Shown: piece after piece, positions 41,492-49,873 of the stretch
Position numbering within the stretch: position 1 is the stretch's first letter
Layout: every line of letters begins with the position of its first letter
NCBI GenBank assembly: GCA_018819135.1
Contig: JAHJQK010000052.1
Location: 1-64,000 of the forward strand
Direction of reading: 5' to 3'
Source: Pseudomonadota bacterium
GTDB lineage: Bacteria > Desulfobacterota > SM23-61
Length of the DNA: 64,000 nt
Position numbers and translations under genes: made by a program
The notes under the pieces: model-generated
Database searches by the model: none
The model's input: the letters and a program-made list of their open reading frames with translations, nothing else
Told to the model about the DNA's origin: nothing

Positions 41492-42175
41492 TTACCCCCC
41501 AAAGGCTGAAGCCATCCGCTCCAAGGCCTTTGGCGATAGGACAAGATTCGCCTGGATTAATTTTTCGGCTTTTTCGGGGTTTCTCGCCCGGACGGCGGCC
41601 AGGACCTCCTTATGTTGATTTACCACCTGTTCGGCTCGGCCCTTGATTTCCCAAAATATCCGTTTCGGATAGCTGGACCATAAATTTTGGATGAGTTCTA
41701 CAAGTCTCTGGTTTTGACACGGCTCGTACAGAAACAGGTGAAAACGTTCATTTTCCTTGATCATAGCATCCACATCCCCCTTTTGGGCATGCTTGTTGAT
41801 GCTGTGATTGATCTCTTCCAGACGGGAAATAAGGTCTTTTTTAATATGCGGGGTGGCTTCTCGAATGGCATAACCTTCCAGGATCTTCCGGATGGCATAA
41901 ATTTCCTGGATGTCCTTGGGGGAGAAATGGATAACTTTTGCCCCTTTGTGGAGAATAATCCGGACCAGGCCCTCCCGGGCCAACATATTGATGGCATCGC
42001 GGATGGGCATGCGGCTCACTTGGAGTTGCTCGGCCAGTTCCGCTTGATTCAAGAAGTTGCCCGGTTTAATCACCCCATTCAAAATGGCTCCTCGAATGGA
42101 GCGATACACATACTCGCTTTTCGAGATAAAATTCATCGGCGGCGCGAGAAAGTTACTCCCTGGTTGCTCTCCCAT
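41492..42175 (-). CDS. GntR-family regulator (FadR/FCD type) of the tct block
   Basis: A 227-residue regulator. The DNA-binding part contains LNQAELAEQLQVSRMPIRDAINMLAREGLV, and the FCD helical ligand domain follows with NERFHLFLYEPCQNQ. It faces the divergent PurB-like lyase and heads the comA-like/tctCBA/aconitase block on its own strand. The 225-base intergenic region holds a palindrome (42322-42346) that fits a GntR site. It probably responds to the imported acid or an intermediate. Confidence 0.9.
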   Translation of the reverse strand: MGEQPGSNFLAPPMNFISKSEYVYRSIRGAILNGVIKPGNFLNQAELAEQLQVSRMPIRDAINMLAREGLVRIILHKGAKVIHFSPKDIQEIYAIRKILEGYAIREATPHIKKDLISRLEEINHSINKHAQKGDVDAMIKENERFHLFLYEPCQNQRLVELIQNLWSSYPKRIFWEIKGRAEQVVNQHKEVLAAVRARNPEKAEKLIQANLVLSPKALERMASAFGG

Positions 42176-42293
42176 CTTTTTCCCCCAAAAAGGAATAAGG
42201 ATAATGCCGGCGGCAAAAGGCCACGGAGACCCTTCTCGTATGTATTAGGAAAGAGAGGGAAATGGGTCCAAAAAAATTAAAGCCTCTTTTTTC

Positions 42294-42346
42294 TTGACCT
42301 TTGAAGGCCAATTGCTTATTGTATCCAATATTCATTATTTTGGATA
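42294..42346 (+). promoter_or_regulatory. Promoter and palindromic operator of the PurB-like lyase gene
   Basis: TTGACC (42294-42299) and TATTGT (42317-42322) are 17 bases apart. Directly downstream, TATCCAA (42322-42328) and TTGGATA (42340-42346) form an exact inverted repeat with an 11-base spacer. A repressor bound here would cover the -10 box. The divergent GntR protein is the obvious candidate. Confidence 0.6.
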
Positions 42347-42400
42347 TTAAACAGTGCTTTGATCCATGTCAAGCAAAAAATAAATCAAAGGAGGTAGGTT

Positions 42401-43771
42401 ATGAGAAATCAGTCAGTCTTACTCCAGAATGCCTACGGATCGGCCGATATACGGCGGATCTTCCATGAGCGCAACATGGTGCAAAAATGGATGGACTTCG
42501 AGTCGGCCATCAGCCAGGTGCAGGCTGAATTGGGCCTGATCCCCAAAAAAGCCGCCGATGAGATCACCCGCAAATCCACGCTGGAACATTTGACCCCGGA
42601 AATGATCAACGAATTCAAGGTGGATGCCGGGCACCTGATCGTTTCTCTTATCAAGGCTTTTGCCAAGATGTGCGGTCCCGAGGGCGAGCATTACCACGTG
42701 GGCCCCACCACTCAGGATATCCTGGACACCGGTCTTACCCTTCAAATCCGCGAAGCTTATAACGTCATTTTTCCAAAAATGATCAAGCTGGAAGATATTT
42801 GGTTGGGATTGGCGGAGCAGCACAAACATTCGGTGATGATGGGACGAACTCATGGTCAGCACGCCGTTCCCATCACCTTCGGCTTCAAGGTTGCCGTCTG
42901 GGCCTATGAGCTGCGGGATTGCATCGAGCGCTTCAAGGAGATGAGCAAGAGGTTGTTCGTGATGAAACTCTCCGCGGCTTGCGGGGCCCGTAACACCTTT
43001 GTATACCTCATGGGCAAAGAAAAGACCTGGGAAATGGTAAAACGAGTGGCCGAGCGTCTTGGCCTGGGCAATCCACCGGCCGACCTGGCTTTGCGCACAG
43101 ACCGCTTCGCCGAATGTACGAACAATTTAGCCCTGCTGGTTAGCCTGCTGGGCAAGATCGGGCTGGAAATCCGAGACCTCCAGCGCACGGAGTTTGGAGA
43201 AGTGGAAGAACCCTGGGATTCCGCCAGGCAGTACTCCAGCTCCACCATGCCCAACAAGCGCAACCCCGAGCCCAGCGAGTGGCAGCACGGTTTAGCCAAA
43301 TTGACCCGGGCCAATGCCCTGGTGATGATGGATATTCAAATGTCCGGGGAACGGGATGCCACGCGAATGGGGCCGGAAATGGCCTGCATCCCCGACAGCT
43401 TCGGATATGCCGACGCGGCCCTGAATCAGGCCACCCGCATCTTCAGCAAGCTGATGGTTCATACCGATCGCATGAAGGAGAACCTTTACCTGCAAAAAGG
43501 CATCGCCATGTCCGAAGTGGTCATGCTGAAACTCTGGCAGAAGACGGGTAAGAAGGTCACGGCTCATGCTCTGGTCCACGATGTTTCCATGAAGGCTTTT
43601 GATGAGAAAAAATCACTCAAACAGGCGATTCTGGAAAACGCGGAAGCTCGTAAGCATCTGACCGACGCTGAGATTGACGAGATCACCAATCCCGAGATCT
43701 ATTACGGCGATGCCGCTGAGCAGGTCGACTTTGTCAAGGCTTATGTCATGGAACGGCGCCAGACCGACTGA
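42401..43771 (+). CDS. Adenylosuccinate lyase/fumarase-superfamily lyase
   Basis: A 456-residue member of the aspartase/fumarase/adenylosuccinate lyase superfamily. Landmarks are VGPTTQDILDTGL (first conserved region), MMGRTHGQHAVPITFG (catalytic His region) and the signature SSTMPNKRNPEPSEW. AGGAGG lies just before ATG 42401. It sits opposite a GntR-tct operon rather than purine genes and the second signature is SSTMPNKRNP instead of SSAMPHKRNP, so it is more likely a 3-carboxymuconate cycloisomerase- or substituted-succinate-type lyase than PurB. It should release fumarate or a related unsaturated acid. Confidence 0.87.
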   Translation: MRNQSVLLQNAYGSADIRRIFHERNMVQKWMDFESAISQVQAELGLIPKKAADEITRKSTLEHLTPEMINEFKVDAGHLIVSLIKAFAKMCGPEGEHYHVGPTTQDILDTGLTLQIREAYNVIFPKMIKLEDIWLGLAEQHKHSVMMGRTHGQHAVPITFGFKVAVWAYELRDCIERFKEMSKRLFVMKLSAACGARNTFVYLMGKEKTWEMVKRVAERLGLGNPPADLALRTDRFAECTNNLALLVSLLGKIGLEIRDLQRTEFGEVEEPWDSARQYSSSTMPNKRNPEPSEWQHGLAKLTRANALVMMDIQMSGERDATRMGPEMACIPDSFGYADAALNQATRIFSKLMVHTDRMKENLYLQKGIAMSEVVMLKLWQKTGKKVTAHALVHDVSMKAFDEKKSLKQAILENAEARKHLTDAEIDEITNPEIYYGDAAEQVDFVKAYVMERRQTD

Positions 43772-44084
43772 ACCGGCAATCTTCCCCGGGAACAAGGCGA
43801 GGGTGAATGAGTTAAAAGCCCTCGTCAAACATAATCTTTTTCCTTTTATACAAAGCGCCCTAAATTTTTGCGCATATTTACAACAATTTTCTATGCCTTT
43901 TCATTCCGGCTTGACCCCGAATCCAGTCTATATTCTGGATTCCCGCTTTCGCGGGAAAGACGATTCATGAGCATTTATTTATGTCGCTATGTATAGATGG
44001 AATCAAGTTGTATGGTTTCAATGTCCTTGTAAACCCAGTTTTACCCAACCAACTTTTTAATCCTCTAAGGGGAAGGAGGCTGCA
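43772..44084. other. Intergenic region with a hairpin repeat
   Basis: No gene is recognised. The element at 43901-43972 is listed separately. The ribosome site GGAAGGAGG (44070s) for the next gene is at the right end. Confidence 0.5.
43901..43972. repeat. Dispersed hairpin repeat (GGAATCCAG family)
   Basis: TCATTCCGGCTTGACCCCGA followed by ATCCAGTC is inverted relative to TTCTGGATTCCCGC and TTTCGCGGGAAAGACGA. It is a relative of the element at 25801-25886. Confidence 0.65.
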
Positions 44085-44867
44085 TTGGAAAAGTTATCAA
44101 TCAAATTAGCGGCAGGAAAGATTTCTTACCTTTCCGGCGGCCAAGGGGAAAATATGATTCTGCTGCACAGCCTCAATCTCTCGGCCAGATCATGGGAAAA
44201 AATATTTGACCCTTTAGCCCAAAAATTTACTTTATATGCCTTGGACATGCCGGGCCATGGCGATTCCGACAAGACCTCCCAGAATTACTTGATTGAGGAT
44301 TATGCCCAGAGTGTTATCACCTTCATGGATAAATTGAAAATCGACAAAGCCATCCTCTGCGGCAACTCAGTCGGCGCCCTGATGGCAGTGGAAATGGCTG
44401 CTTCTTACCCGCAACGAATAGAAAAATTAATTCTGGTCGGTTGCCCAGCCCGGGTTTCCTGGGAGCGAATGGAAAGGTTTGCTTTGGCGGCTCTTGGCTT
44501 TGATGCTGGAGGAAATCCCCAGCCGGTTTCTCTGGCGGAATTGGCGATGACTTTTGCTCATCCCACGCCCGATTTATTGAATTGGTTCAACCAGGAACGG
44601 GCGAAAGCGGGTCAATGGGTTAAAAAGACCATGATCGCTATTTCGCTCTATGATGTCTTTCCCAAGCTACCATCGGTGCAATGTCCCACTCTTGTTCTTT
44701 TTGGCACCGAGGACATTTTAAGAGAAAAAGAAAAGCTCTTGCTCCAGGGCCTGAAAGGCTCCAAGAGCTCCTTGATAGAAGATGCCGGCCACGTTCCCCA
44801 GGTCGATCAGCCAGAAGTCTTCTGTAAGGAAGTAAAGCGTTTTTTGGAATGTAATGAAATTGTATAG
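44085..44867 (+). CDS. Alpha/beta hydrolase (MhpC/BphD-like)
   Basis: A 260-residue alpha/beta hydrolase with the nucleophile elbow CGNSVGAL (serine near residue 88), the acid in FGTEDIL and the histidine in EDAGHVPQVDQPE. LDMPGHGDSDKT is the usual strand-4 turn. The start is a TTG at 44085 with GGAAGGAGG 9 bases upstream; no closer ATG precedes the conserved core. It lies downstream of the PurB-like lyase and is probably an ester or C-C bond hydrolase of the same catabolic group (inference). Confidence 0.85.
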   Translation: MEKLSIKLAAGKISYLSGGQGENMILLHSLNLSARSWEKIFDPLAQKFTLYALDMPGHGDSDKTSQNYLIEDYAQSVITFMDKLKIDKAILCGNSVGALMAVEMAASYPQRIEKLILVGCPARVSWERMERFALAALGFDAGGNPQPVSLAELAMTFAHPTPDLLNWFNQERAKAGQWVKKTMIAISLYDVFPKLPSVQCPTLVLFGTEDILREKEKLLLQGLKGSKSSLIEDAGHVPQVDQPEVFCKEVKRFLECNEIV

Positions 44868-44944
44868 GAGTTTCCTTTTTTCAACTTTAGGCACTTTGGG
44901 CACTTGAAATATATTCTTTACTTTTTCTTAATCATGGCTTTAAA

Positions 44945-44972
44945 ACTCTGTGATCTCTGTGTCCTCTGTGGC
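44945..44972. repeat. CTCTGTG-type half repeat
   Basis: ACTCTGTGATCTCTGTGTCC is followed by TCTGTGGC, a common one-sided relative of the GACGCAGAT repeats. It lies in the gap before the LUD gene. Confidence 0.4.
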
Positions 44973-45010
44973 TAATTTAAAAAAGCAGCCATCGGTCCCG
45001 GGAGAAAATC

Positions 45011-45658
45011 ATGCAGGAAATAGATAAGATTTATTTTCGCAAAAAAATCGGTTCTGTCCTGGAGGCTCTGAAGAAAAAGAAATTTGCCGCCCACTTTTTT
45101 GAAACGCCGGCGGAAGCCAAGCGTTTCCTGCTCGAACAGATTAAGCCCGGAGAAACGGTGGGCATCGGCGGTTCGGTGACGCTGAGAGAAACTTTGCAGA
45201 TTGTCCAGGAGATCCGAAAAAAAGGGAATACGGTTTATGACCATTGGGAGGCGGACAACGATCCGCAGCGACGGATAGAATTGAAGAGGAGTCATCGAGG
45301 CGTGGATGTATTTCTGAGCAGCACCAACGCCATTGCCGCTGATGGCACCCTGGTCAATTTGGACGGGGGAGGAAATCGGGTGGCCAGTCTTTGTTCGGGT
45401 CCTAAGCGGGTAATCGTCATTGCGGGAGCGAATAAATTGGTTGAATCGGTGGATGAGGCCATCCGACGAACACGGAACCGGGCCGCGGTTCAAAGGGTGT
45501 TAAGGAGCCAGTATAAAACACCCTGTGAGGTCACCGGGGTTTGTAGCGATTGTCATGCTCCCCAAAGGATTTGCGCGGCCTTGTTGATCTTAATGCAGAA
45601 GCCCGCCGATATCGACCAATTCACCGTCGTTCTCGTCAATGAAGAAATGGGATATTGA
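45011..45658 (+). CDS. LUD-domain (LutC/YkgG-like) protein
   Basis: A 215-residue LUD-domain protein. Landmarks are VGIGGSVTLRETLQIVQEI, LSSTNAIAADGTLVNLDGGGNRVA and VIVIAGANKLVESVDEAIRR. A cysteine cluster (PCEVTGVCSDCHAPQRICAA) near the C-terminus may bind metal. Related LutC proteins help oxidise lactate to pyruvate together with LutA and LutB, which are absent here. A single-domain version of this size is common in anaerobes and its exact task is unknown. GGGAG lies 9 bases before ATG 45011. Confidence 0.85.
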   Translation: MQEIDKIYFRKKIGSVLEALKKKKFAAHFFETPAEAKRFLLEQIKPGETVGIGGSVTLRETLQIVQEIRKKGNTVYDHWEADNDPQRRIELKRSHRGVDVFLSSTNAIAADGTLVNLDGGGNRVASLCSGPKRVIVIAGANKLVESVDEAIRRTRNRAAVQRVLRSQYKTPCEVTGVCSDCHAPQRICAALLILMQKPADIDQFTVVLVNEEMGY

Positions 45659-45751
45659 GTAGAGTAAAGAGCAAACCGGAACCCCTTTAGAGGTCCGGAT
45701 AGATATCCCGGAACATGGCCTTCCGGCCTTTTGCTTTGATCCGGCTCGTGA

Positions 45752-46120
45752 CTAATTTCTCCCGCTTTTCTCTCCTCCCTCGAAAATATTCAGGGTGATC
45801 AGAAGGAGATCGCCCGGGCCGGAGTTCTTATAGCCGTGCCTCTTCCCGGCGGCAACCGTCAGGGCAGTTCCTTTTTTCAAGGGGATGGTCTGGCCCTCGA
45901 CCGATGCTTCTCCTGCACCTTCCAGGAGGTAAAAAATATGGGTGTAGGGGTCGATGTGTTCGGGAAACTCCCCGGCCGGCTTGGCCAAAGTAAGGCTGGC
46001 CTTAAACCCGGAAGGAAAACTCATTGCCGAGAGATTTTTCCGGAAAATACCCTTCGTCTTCCCTCCGAAAGGTTGCCACGGCAAATCATCAAGATGGAAC
46101 GACTCAGGAATTCCGTCCAT
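45752..46120 (-). CDS. Cupin-domain protein
   Basis: A 122-residue single-cupin beta-barrel. The first motif is PEHIDPYTHIFYLLEGAGEASVEG, with H-x(3-4)-H metal ligands, and the second is KKGTALTVAAGKRHGYKN. It has no signal peptide and is convergent with the LUD gene. Small cupins of this type bind a metal and often act as sensors or isomerases. The function is unknown. Confidence 0.85.
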   Translation of the reverse strand: MDGIPESFHLDDLPWQPFGGKTKGIFRKNLSAMSFPSGFKASLTLAKPAGEFPEHIDPYTHIFYLLEGAGEASVEGQTIPLKKGTALTVAAGKRHGYKNSGPGDLLLITLNIFEGGEKSGRN

Positions 46121-46435
46121 TTTTTCTCCTTTTGGGCCTGCCGCTTTTCTGCGCGGGGGGAATGAATTCAGTTAATTTCCGGCGGGGAGAGCCGGGAAAA
46201 AAGTTTTTAAATTTTCTTTCCTTGTGCGGAAGACCTGTTTTATCAAGTGCCTCTTTTGTGATCATTTTAACAAAAGCCACGGGTCGGAGCAAGAGCCAAA
46301 GGGTCTTCTCCCTTTCCCAGTTTTATAATATTTGCGGGACGTTGATTCATGGGGTGCATTTCCACGAATTTGACATAAGATAATTCTTTCGGTATAATAG
46401 GCTAAATTCTGGTCAACCGAAATGGAGGTCAGAAA
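46121..46435. other. Intergenic region with a REP-like core
   Basis: No gene is seen. The 16-mer TTTGCGGGACGTTGAT at 46331-46346 occurs again exactly at 51603-51618 and 51628-51643. GGAGGT at 46424 is the ribosome site of the antitoxin gene. Confidence 0.55.
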
Positions 46436-46696
46436 ATGAAGATCTTATCCGTGTCCGAGGCGAAGATGAAATTAAGCGGGCTGATCGATACGGTCAACGC
46501 CACTGACGAGGAAATCGTCATTACCAAAAACGGCCGGCCGGCGGCTGTTCTGGTGAGCCCGGAAGAGTTCGAAAGTCTGAAAGAGACCCTTGCCGTCCGT
46601 TCCGACTTAACCTTAATGGCCGAGATAAAAAGAGGTCTTAGGGCCTTGAAAACGAAAAAGGCTAAGATGTTCACTCTCGAGGAACTGTTTCCATAA
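46436..46696 (+). CDS. Phd/YefM-family antitoxin
   Basis: An 86-residue antitoxin with the Phd/YefM opening (ILSVSEAKMKLSGLIDTVNA) and the EIVITKNGRPAAVLVSPEEFESL core. ATGGAGGTC lies just upstream. Its TAA shares one base with the toxin ATG, giving a coupled pair. It should neutralise the toxin and repress the operon. Confidence 0.9.
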   Translation: MKILSVSEAKMKLSGLIDTVNATDEEIVITKNGRPAAVLVSPEEFESLKETLAVRSDLTLMAEIKRGLRALKTKKAKMFTLEELFP

Positions 46697-47013
46697 TGAT
46701 CCCGGGCGAGGAGCTGGTGATGAATAAACTCGTTGTTCCCAGGGAAATTCAGGGACTGATCAAAAAAATGCATCCAGATTTGAAGAAGAAGATCCGAGCC
46801 TCTTTAAAAATTGTCCTATCTGAGCCCTATTCAGGGAAGGCGCTGATGGATGAACTTTCCGGGTTGAGAAGTTTGCGGGTAAGTTCCTTCAGAATCATAT
46901 ACCGGATTCAAGAACCCGAGCAGATTGAACTGGTCGCTATCGGCCCAAGGGAGCGTATATACGAGGAGACTTTCCGCCTCATTCAAAAAACGGGGGGGGA
47001 AGAAGAAAAGTAG
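46696..47013 (+). CDS. RelE/ParE-family toxin
   Basis: A 105-residue toxin-like protein of the RelE/ParE fold, with a helical N-terminus (REIQGLIKKMHPDLKKKIRA), KALMDELSGLRSLRVSSFRIIYRI and the final VAIGPRERIYEETFRLI. It is coupled to the antitoxin. An in-frame ATG at codon 9 (MNKLVV) is a possible alternative start. Probably a ribosome-dependent mRNA interferase or gyrase poison; the exact type cannot be told. Confidence 0.88.
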   Translation: MIPGEELVMNKLVVPREIQGLIKKMHPDLKKKIRASLKIVLSEPYSGKALMDELSGLRSLRVSSFRIIYRIQEPEQIELVAIGPRERIYEETFRLIQKTGGEEEK

Positions 47014-47104
47014 AGATAAGATTTATTTTGTAGAGGGGACGTAAAGGAAATAGAATTTCGCCCGCCAACGGGGGCAATATACCTTGCCAGAGAGGATAAA
47101 AATT

Positions 47105-48208
47105 ATGAAAGCAAAAGCTGCAATTTTATTCCAAGTGGGGCAAAAACTGGACCTGCGGGAAGTTGAGGTGGAGCCTCCCCGGTCTGGGGAAGTGCTGATC
47201 AAGATGGCCGCTGCCGGTATTTGTCACAGCGACCGCCACGTGATGACCGGCCACCTGGTAGCCCAACTGCCCGCGATTCTCGGCCACGAAGGATCTGGAA
47301 TTGTGGCGGAGGTGGGGCCCGGGGTGACATCCCTTAAGCCGGGTGATCATGTCATCCCCCTTTGGCGCCTTTCCTGCGGGGTGTGTGAATATTGCAGCAA
47401 TGGCCGACCGGCTCTTTGCCCGGCGGGTTCCCAAATCCGGATGACGGGACGCTTGCTGGATGGTAGCACCCGGTTCAAGCTCAACGGGAAGGAGATCAAA
47501 CACTTCGCCGGAGTTTCCAGCTTTGCGGAGTATTCGGTTGTTCCGGAAAAGGCGGCGCTTAAAATCCCGGAAGATTTTCCGCTGGATAAAGCGGCGCTGC
47601 TGGGATGCGGAGTGATCACGGGAGTGGGCGCTGTATTTAATGCGGCCCGAATTAAGCCAGGAAGCAGTGTCGCGGTCTTCGGCACAGGAGGAGTGGGTAT
47701 AAACGTTGTGCAAGGTGCAGCCATTGCCGGTGCTGCCAAGATCATCGCCGTGGATGTGCTGCCCAACAAGCTGGAATATGCGAAGCAGTTTGGGGCCACG
47801 CATATGATTAACGCTTCGCGGGGAAATCCGGTGGAAGAAGTCCGTGCCTTGACCGGAGGCCGGGGAGTGGATTATGCTTTTGAAGTCATTGGTCTGCCAG
47901 CGACGATTCGTCAGGCCTATGATTCACTCTGCAAGCGTGGGATGGCGGTGGTGGTGGGGGTCACGCCGATGACCATGGAAGTTTCCGTGCCGATCATGAC
48001 CCTTGTTTTCGAGGAAAGGATCCTTACCGGATCGGTCTACGGCTCGAGCCGCCCCCTAATCGACATTCCCATGTTGATTAGCCTCTATCGAGCTGGCAAG
48101 CTGAAGCTGGACGAATTGTTGACCCGGCGGTATCCTTTCGCTGAGATCAATGAGGCCTATGATGCCCTGGAGAAAGGCGAAGTCCTGCGCAGTATAATTA
48201 CTTTCTGA
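47105..48208 (+). CDS. Zinc-dependent alcohol dehydrogenase (MDR family)
   Basis: A 367-residue medium-chain dehydrogenase. The catalytic zinc site is in GICHSDRHVM and LGHEGSGIV, the structural zinc lobe is CGVCEYCSNGRPALC with four cysteines, and the NAD-binding turn is VFGTGGVGINVV followed by VDVLPNKLE. The Asp at that strand end favours NAD. ATG 47105 is chosen from the family alignment; a frame from 47084 adds seven residues. The class resembles Zn-type long-chain or aryl alcohol dehydrogenases. Confidence 0.92.
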   Translation: MKAKAAILFQVGQKLDLREVEVEPPRSGEVLIKMAAAGICHSDRHVMTGHLVAQLPAILGHEGSGIVAEVGPGVTSLKPGDHVIPLWRLSCGVCEYCSNGRPALCPAGSQIRMTGRLLDGSTRFKLNGKEIKHFAGVSSFAEYSVVPEKAALKIPEDFPLDKAALLGCGVITGVGAVFNAARIKPGSSVAVFGTGGVGINVVQGAAIAGAAKIIAVDVLPNKLEYAKQFGATHMINASRGNPVEEVRALTGGRGVDYAFEVIGLPATIRQAYDSLCKRGMAVVVGVTPMTMEVSVPIMTLVFEERILTGSVYGSSRPLIDIPMLISLYRAGKLKLDELLTRRYPFAEINEAYDALEKGEVLRSIITF

Positions 48209-48447
48209 GGTTTTGGCCTAAGAAGTTATACAAAAAGTCAACGATTAAAAAACATGCTCTCATTCCCGGCGAAAAGGGGTTAAGAAGCCTGGTTGATAGA
48301 CCGTTGCAAGATATGCGGAACGGTTCCTAAGAAGAGCTAAGAATCGGCGGAATAAACCCGAGGTAAGGAGGTTATATCTGGATATCTGGGGATTTGAATT
48401 TGATGGAATTTCTTCCTCATCGTCCCTCGAGATCTTAATAAGGGGAT

Positions 48448-49704
48448 ATGCCTAAATTTTCATTCCAACCTACGTCTCACTGGGGTGTCGTGGCCATTTC
48501 CTTCGTAACGATCGCCCTTGCCTACGGCCTGAATTTCTCTTTTTCCGTATTCTTCGTAGCCATCCTGGAGGAGTTCCAATGGAGCAGGGCCAGTATAGCG
48601 GGGGCTTTCTCGTTATCGTCCCTCATATTAGGAATCAGTTCCTGGCCGGGAGGAAGGCTGGTCGACCGATTTGGGCCCAGAAAAATAATGATGGCTGGTG
48701 CCATCATCCTTTCTTTGGCGACGATGGCCAGTGCGCTGATCCGGGAGGTCTGGCATCTTTACTTTCTTTTTGGAATCTTGTCTGGTTTAGGTATTTGCGG
48801 TCTCGGGTGGGTGCCCAATTCGGTCCTGCTCGCCAACTGGTTTGTCAAAAATCGTGGGAGCATGGTGGGCATCGCTTTCTCCGGGATGGGAATCGGAATT
48901 CTTGCTGTTGGGCCTTCGGCCCAATTCCTTATATCCAGCCTGGGATGGCGAATGGCCTACCTGGTTTTTGGCCTGGCGGTTTTGCTCTTGCTGCCATTAA
49001 ACCTTTTTTTGCAGGATAGGCCGATTCGAAAAACGGAAAATGCCGGCCCAGATCAAAAAAGCCCCCTGGCCAATGGAGGGGACCCAAGGGAGAAGAGGGA
49101 TTGGACCTTAAGGCGCTCCATGAAAACTCTGCCTTTCTGGGCGCTCTTTATTTCTTTTTTTCTCATTCCTTTAGGCATATATCCTGTAGCCGTCCACCAA
49201 GTGGCCTACATAACCGACCAGGGTTACAGCAAGATACTGGCTGCTTTTGTCTTCGGGACCATGGGGTTATTGAGCACGGTCGGCAGGCCCCTTTTCGGAG
49301 CTCTCTCCGACCGCATCGGCAGGGAGAAAGCCGTCACCTGGAGCTTTATCAGTTCCATCGCGGGAATTCTCATTCTCATTTTCTTGCCCGCACTAAAATC
49401 CGTATTCTGGCTCTACCTTTACGCCATCCTCTTCGGATTGGGATTTGGAGCGCGCGGTCCCATCGTGTCCGCCATGATGGCCGATATGTTTTCGGGAAAG
49501 CATTTTGGGAGCATCTATGGCTTTATTAACATCGGCAATGGGATTGGGGGGGCATTGGGGCCCTGGCTGGGAGGGCTTCTTTACGATTTGACCGGTAGTT
49601 ATCGGATTCCATTTTTTATATGTATTCCTGTTCTGGGGTTGGCCTGTATTCTTTTTTGGAAAGCTGGAAGGAGTCGGTCCCATCTTCATTCCCAGGCCAT
49701 ATAA
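48448..49704 (+). CDS. Major facilitator superfamily transporter
   Basis: A 418-residue permease with 12 predicted helices. The first half shows RASIAGAFSLSSLILGISSWPGGRLVDRFGPRKIM, here given in part as GGRLVDRFGPRKIM (motif A of MFS), and the second half GRPLFGALSDRIGREK. It is similar to monocarboxylate/oxalate-formate-type carriers. Its start at ATG 48448 follows a short AT-rich leader. The ligand is probably a carboxylic acid. The neighbouring acyl-CoA ligase points to uptake and activation of the same acid (inference). Confidence 0.9.
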   Translation: MPKFSFQPTSHWGVVAISFVTIALAYGLNFSFSVFFVAILEEFQWSRASIAGAFSLSSLILGISSWPGGRLVDRFGPRKIMMAGAIILSLATMASALIREVWHLYFLFGILSGLGICGLGWVPNSVLLANWFVKNRGSMVGIAFSGMGIGILAVGPSAQFLISSLGWRMAYLVFGLAVLLLLPLNLFLQDRPIRKTENAGPDQKSPLANGGDPREKRDWTLRRSMKTLPFWALFISFFLIPLGIYPVAVHQVAYITDQGYSKILAAFVFGTMGLLSTVGRPLFGALSDRIGREKAVTWSFISSIAGILILIFLPALKSVFWLYLYAILFGLGFGARGPIVSAMMADMFSGKHFGSIYGFINIGNGIGGALGPWLGGLLYDLTGSYRIPFFICIPVLGLACILFWKAGRSRSHLHSQAI

Positions 49705-49873
49705 CCCCCTAATCTTTTTAAGGCCAGAGTACCCGGGGATCAGGGATTGAATGATCGCATTCCTCAAGGTATCCGCCAGTTTCGAGTCCCCAGTCTAAAG
49801 TCCAAAATGGCGAGTTTCGCGTTGCGGGTTTTAAATAATAATTCGTGAGTCGTAAGTCGTCAGGCGCAGCCAT

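Noticed and set aside
42401-43771. Annotation as purine PurB
   Set aside because: Context is organic-acid transport and GntR control, and the signature differs; kept as a superfamily lyase only.
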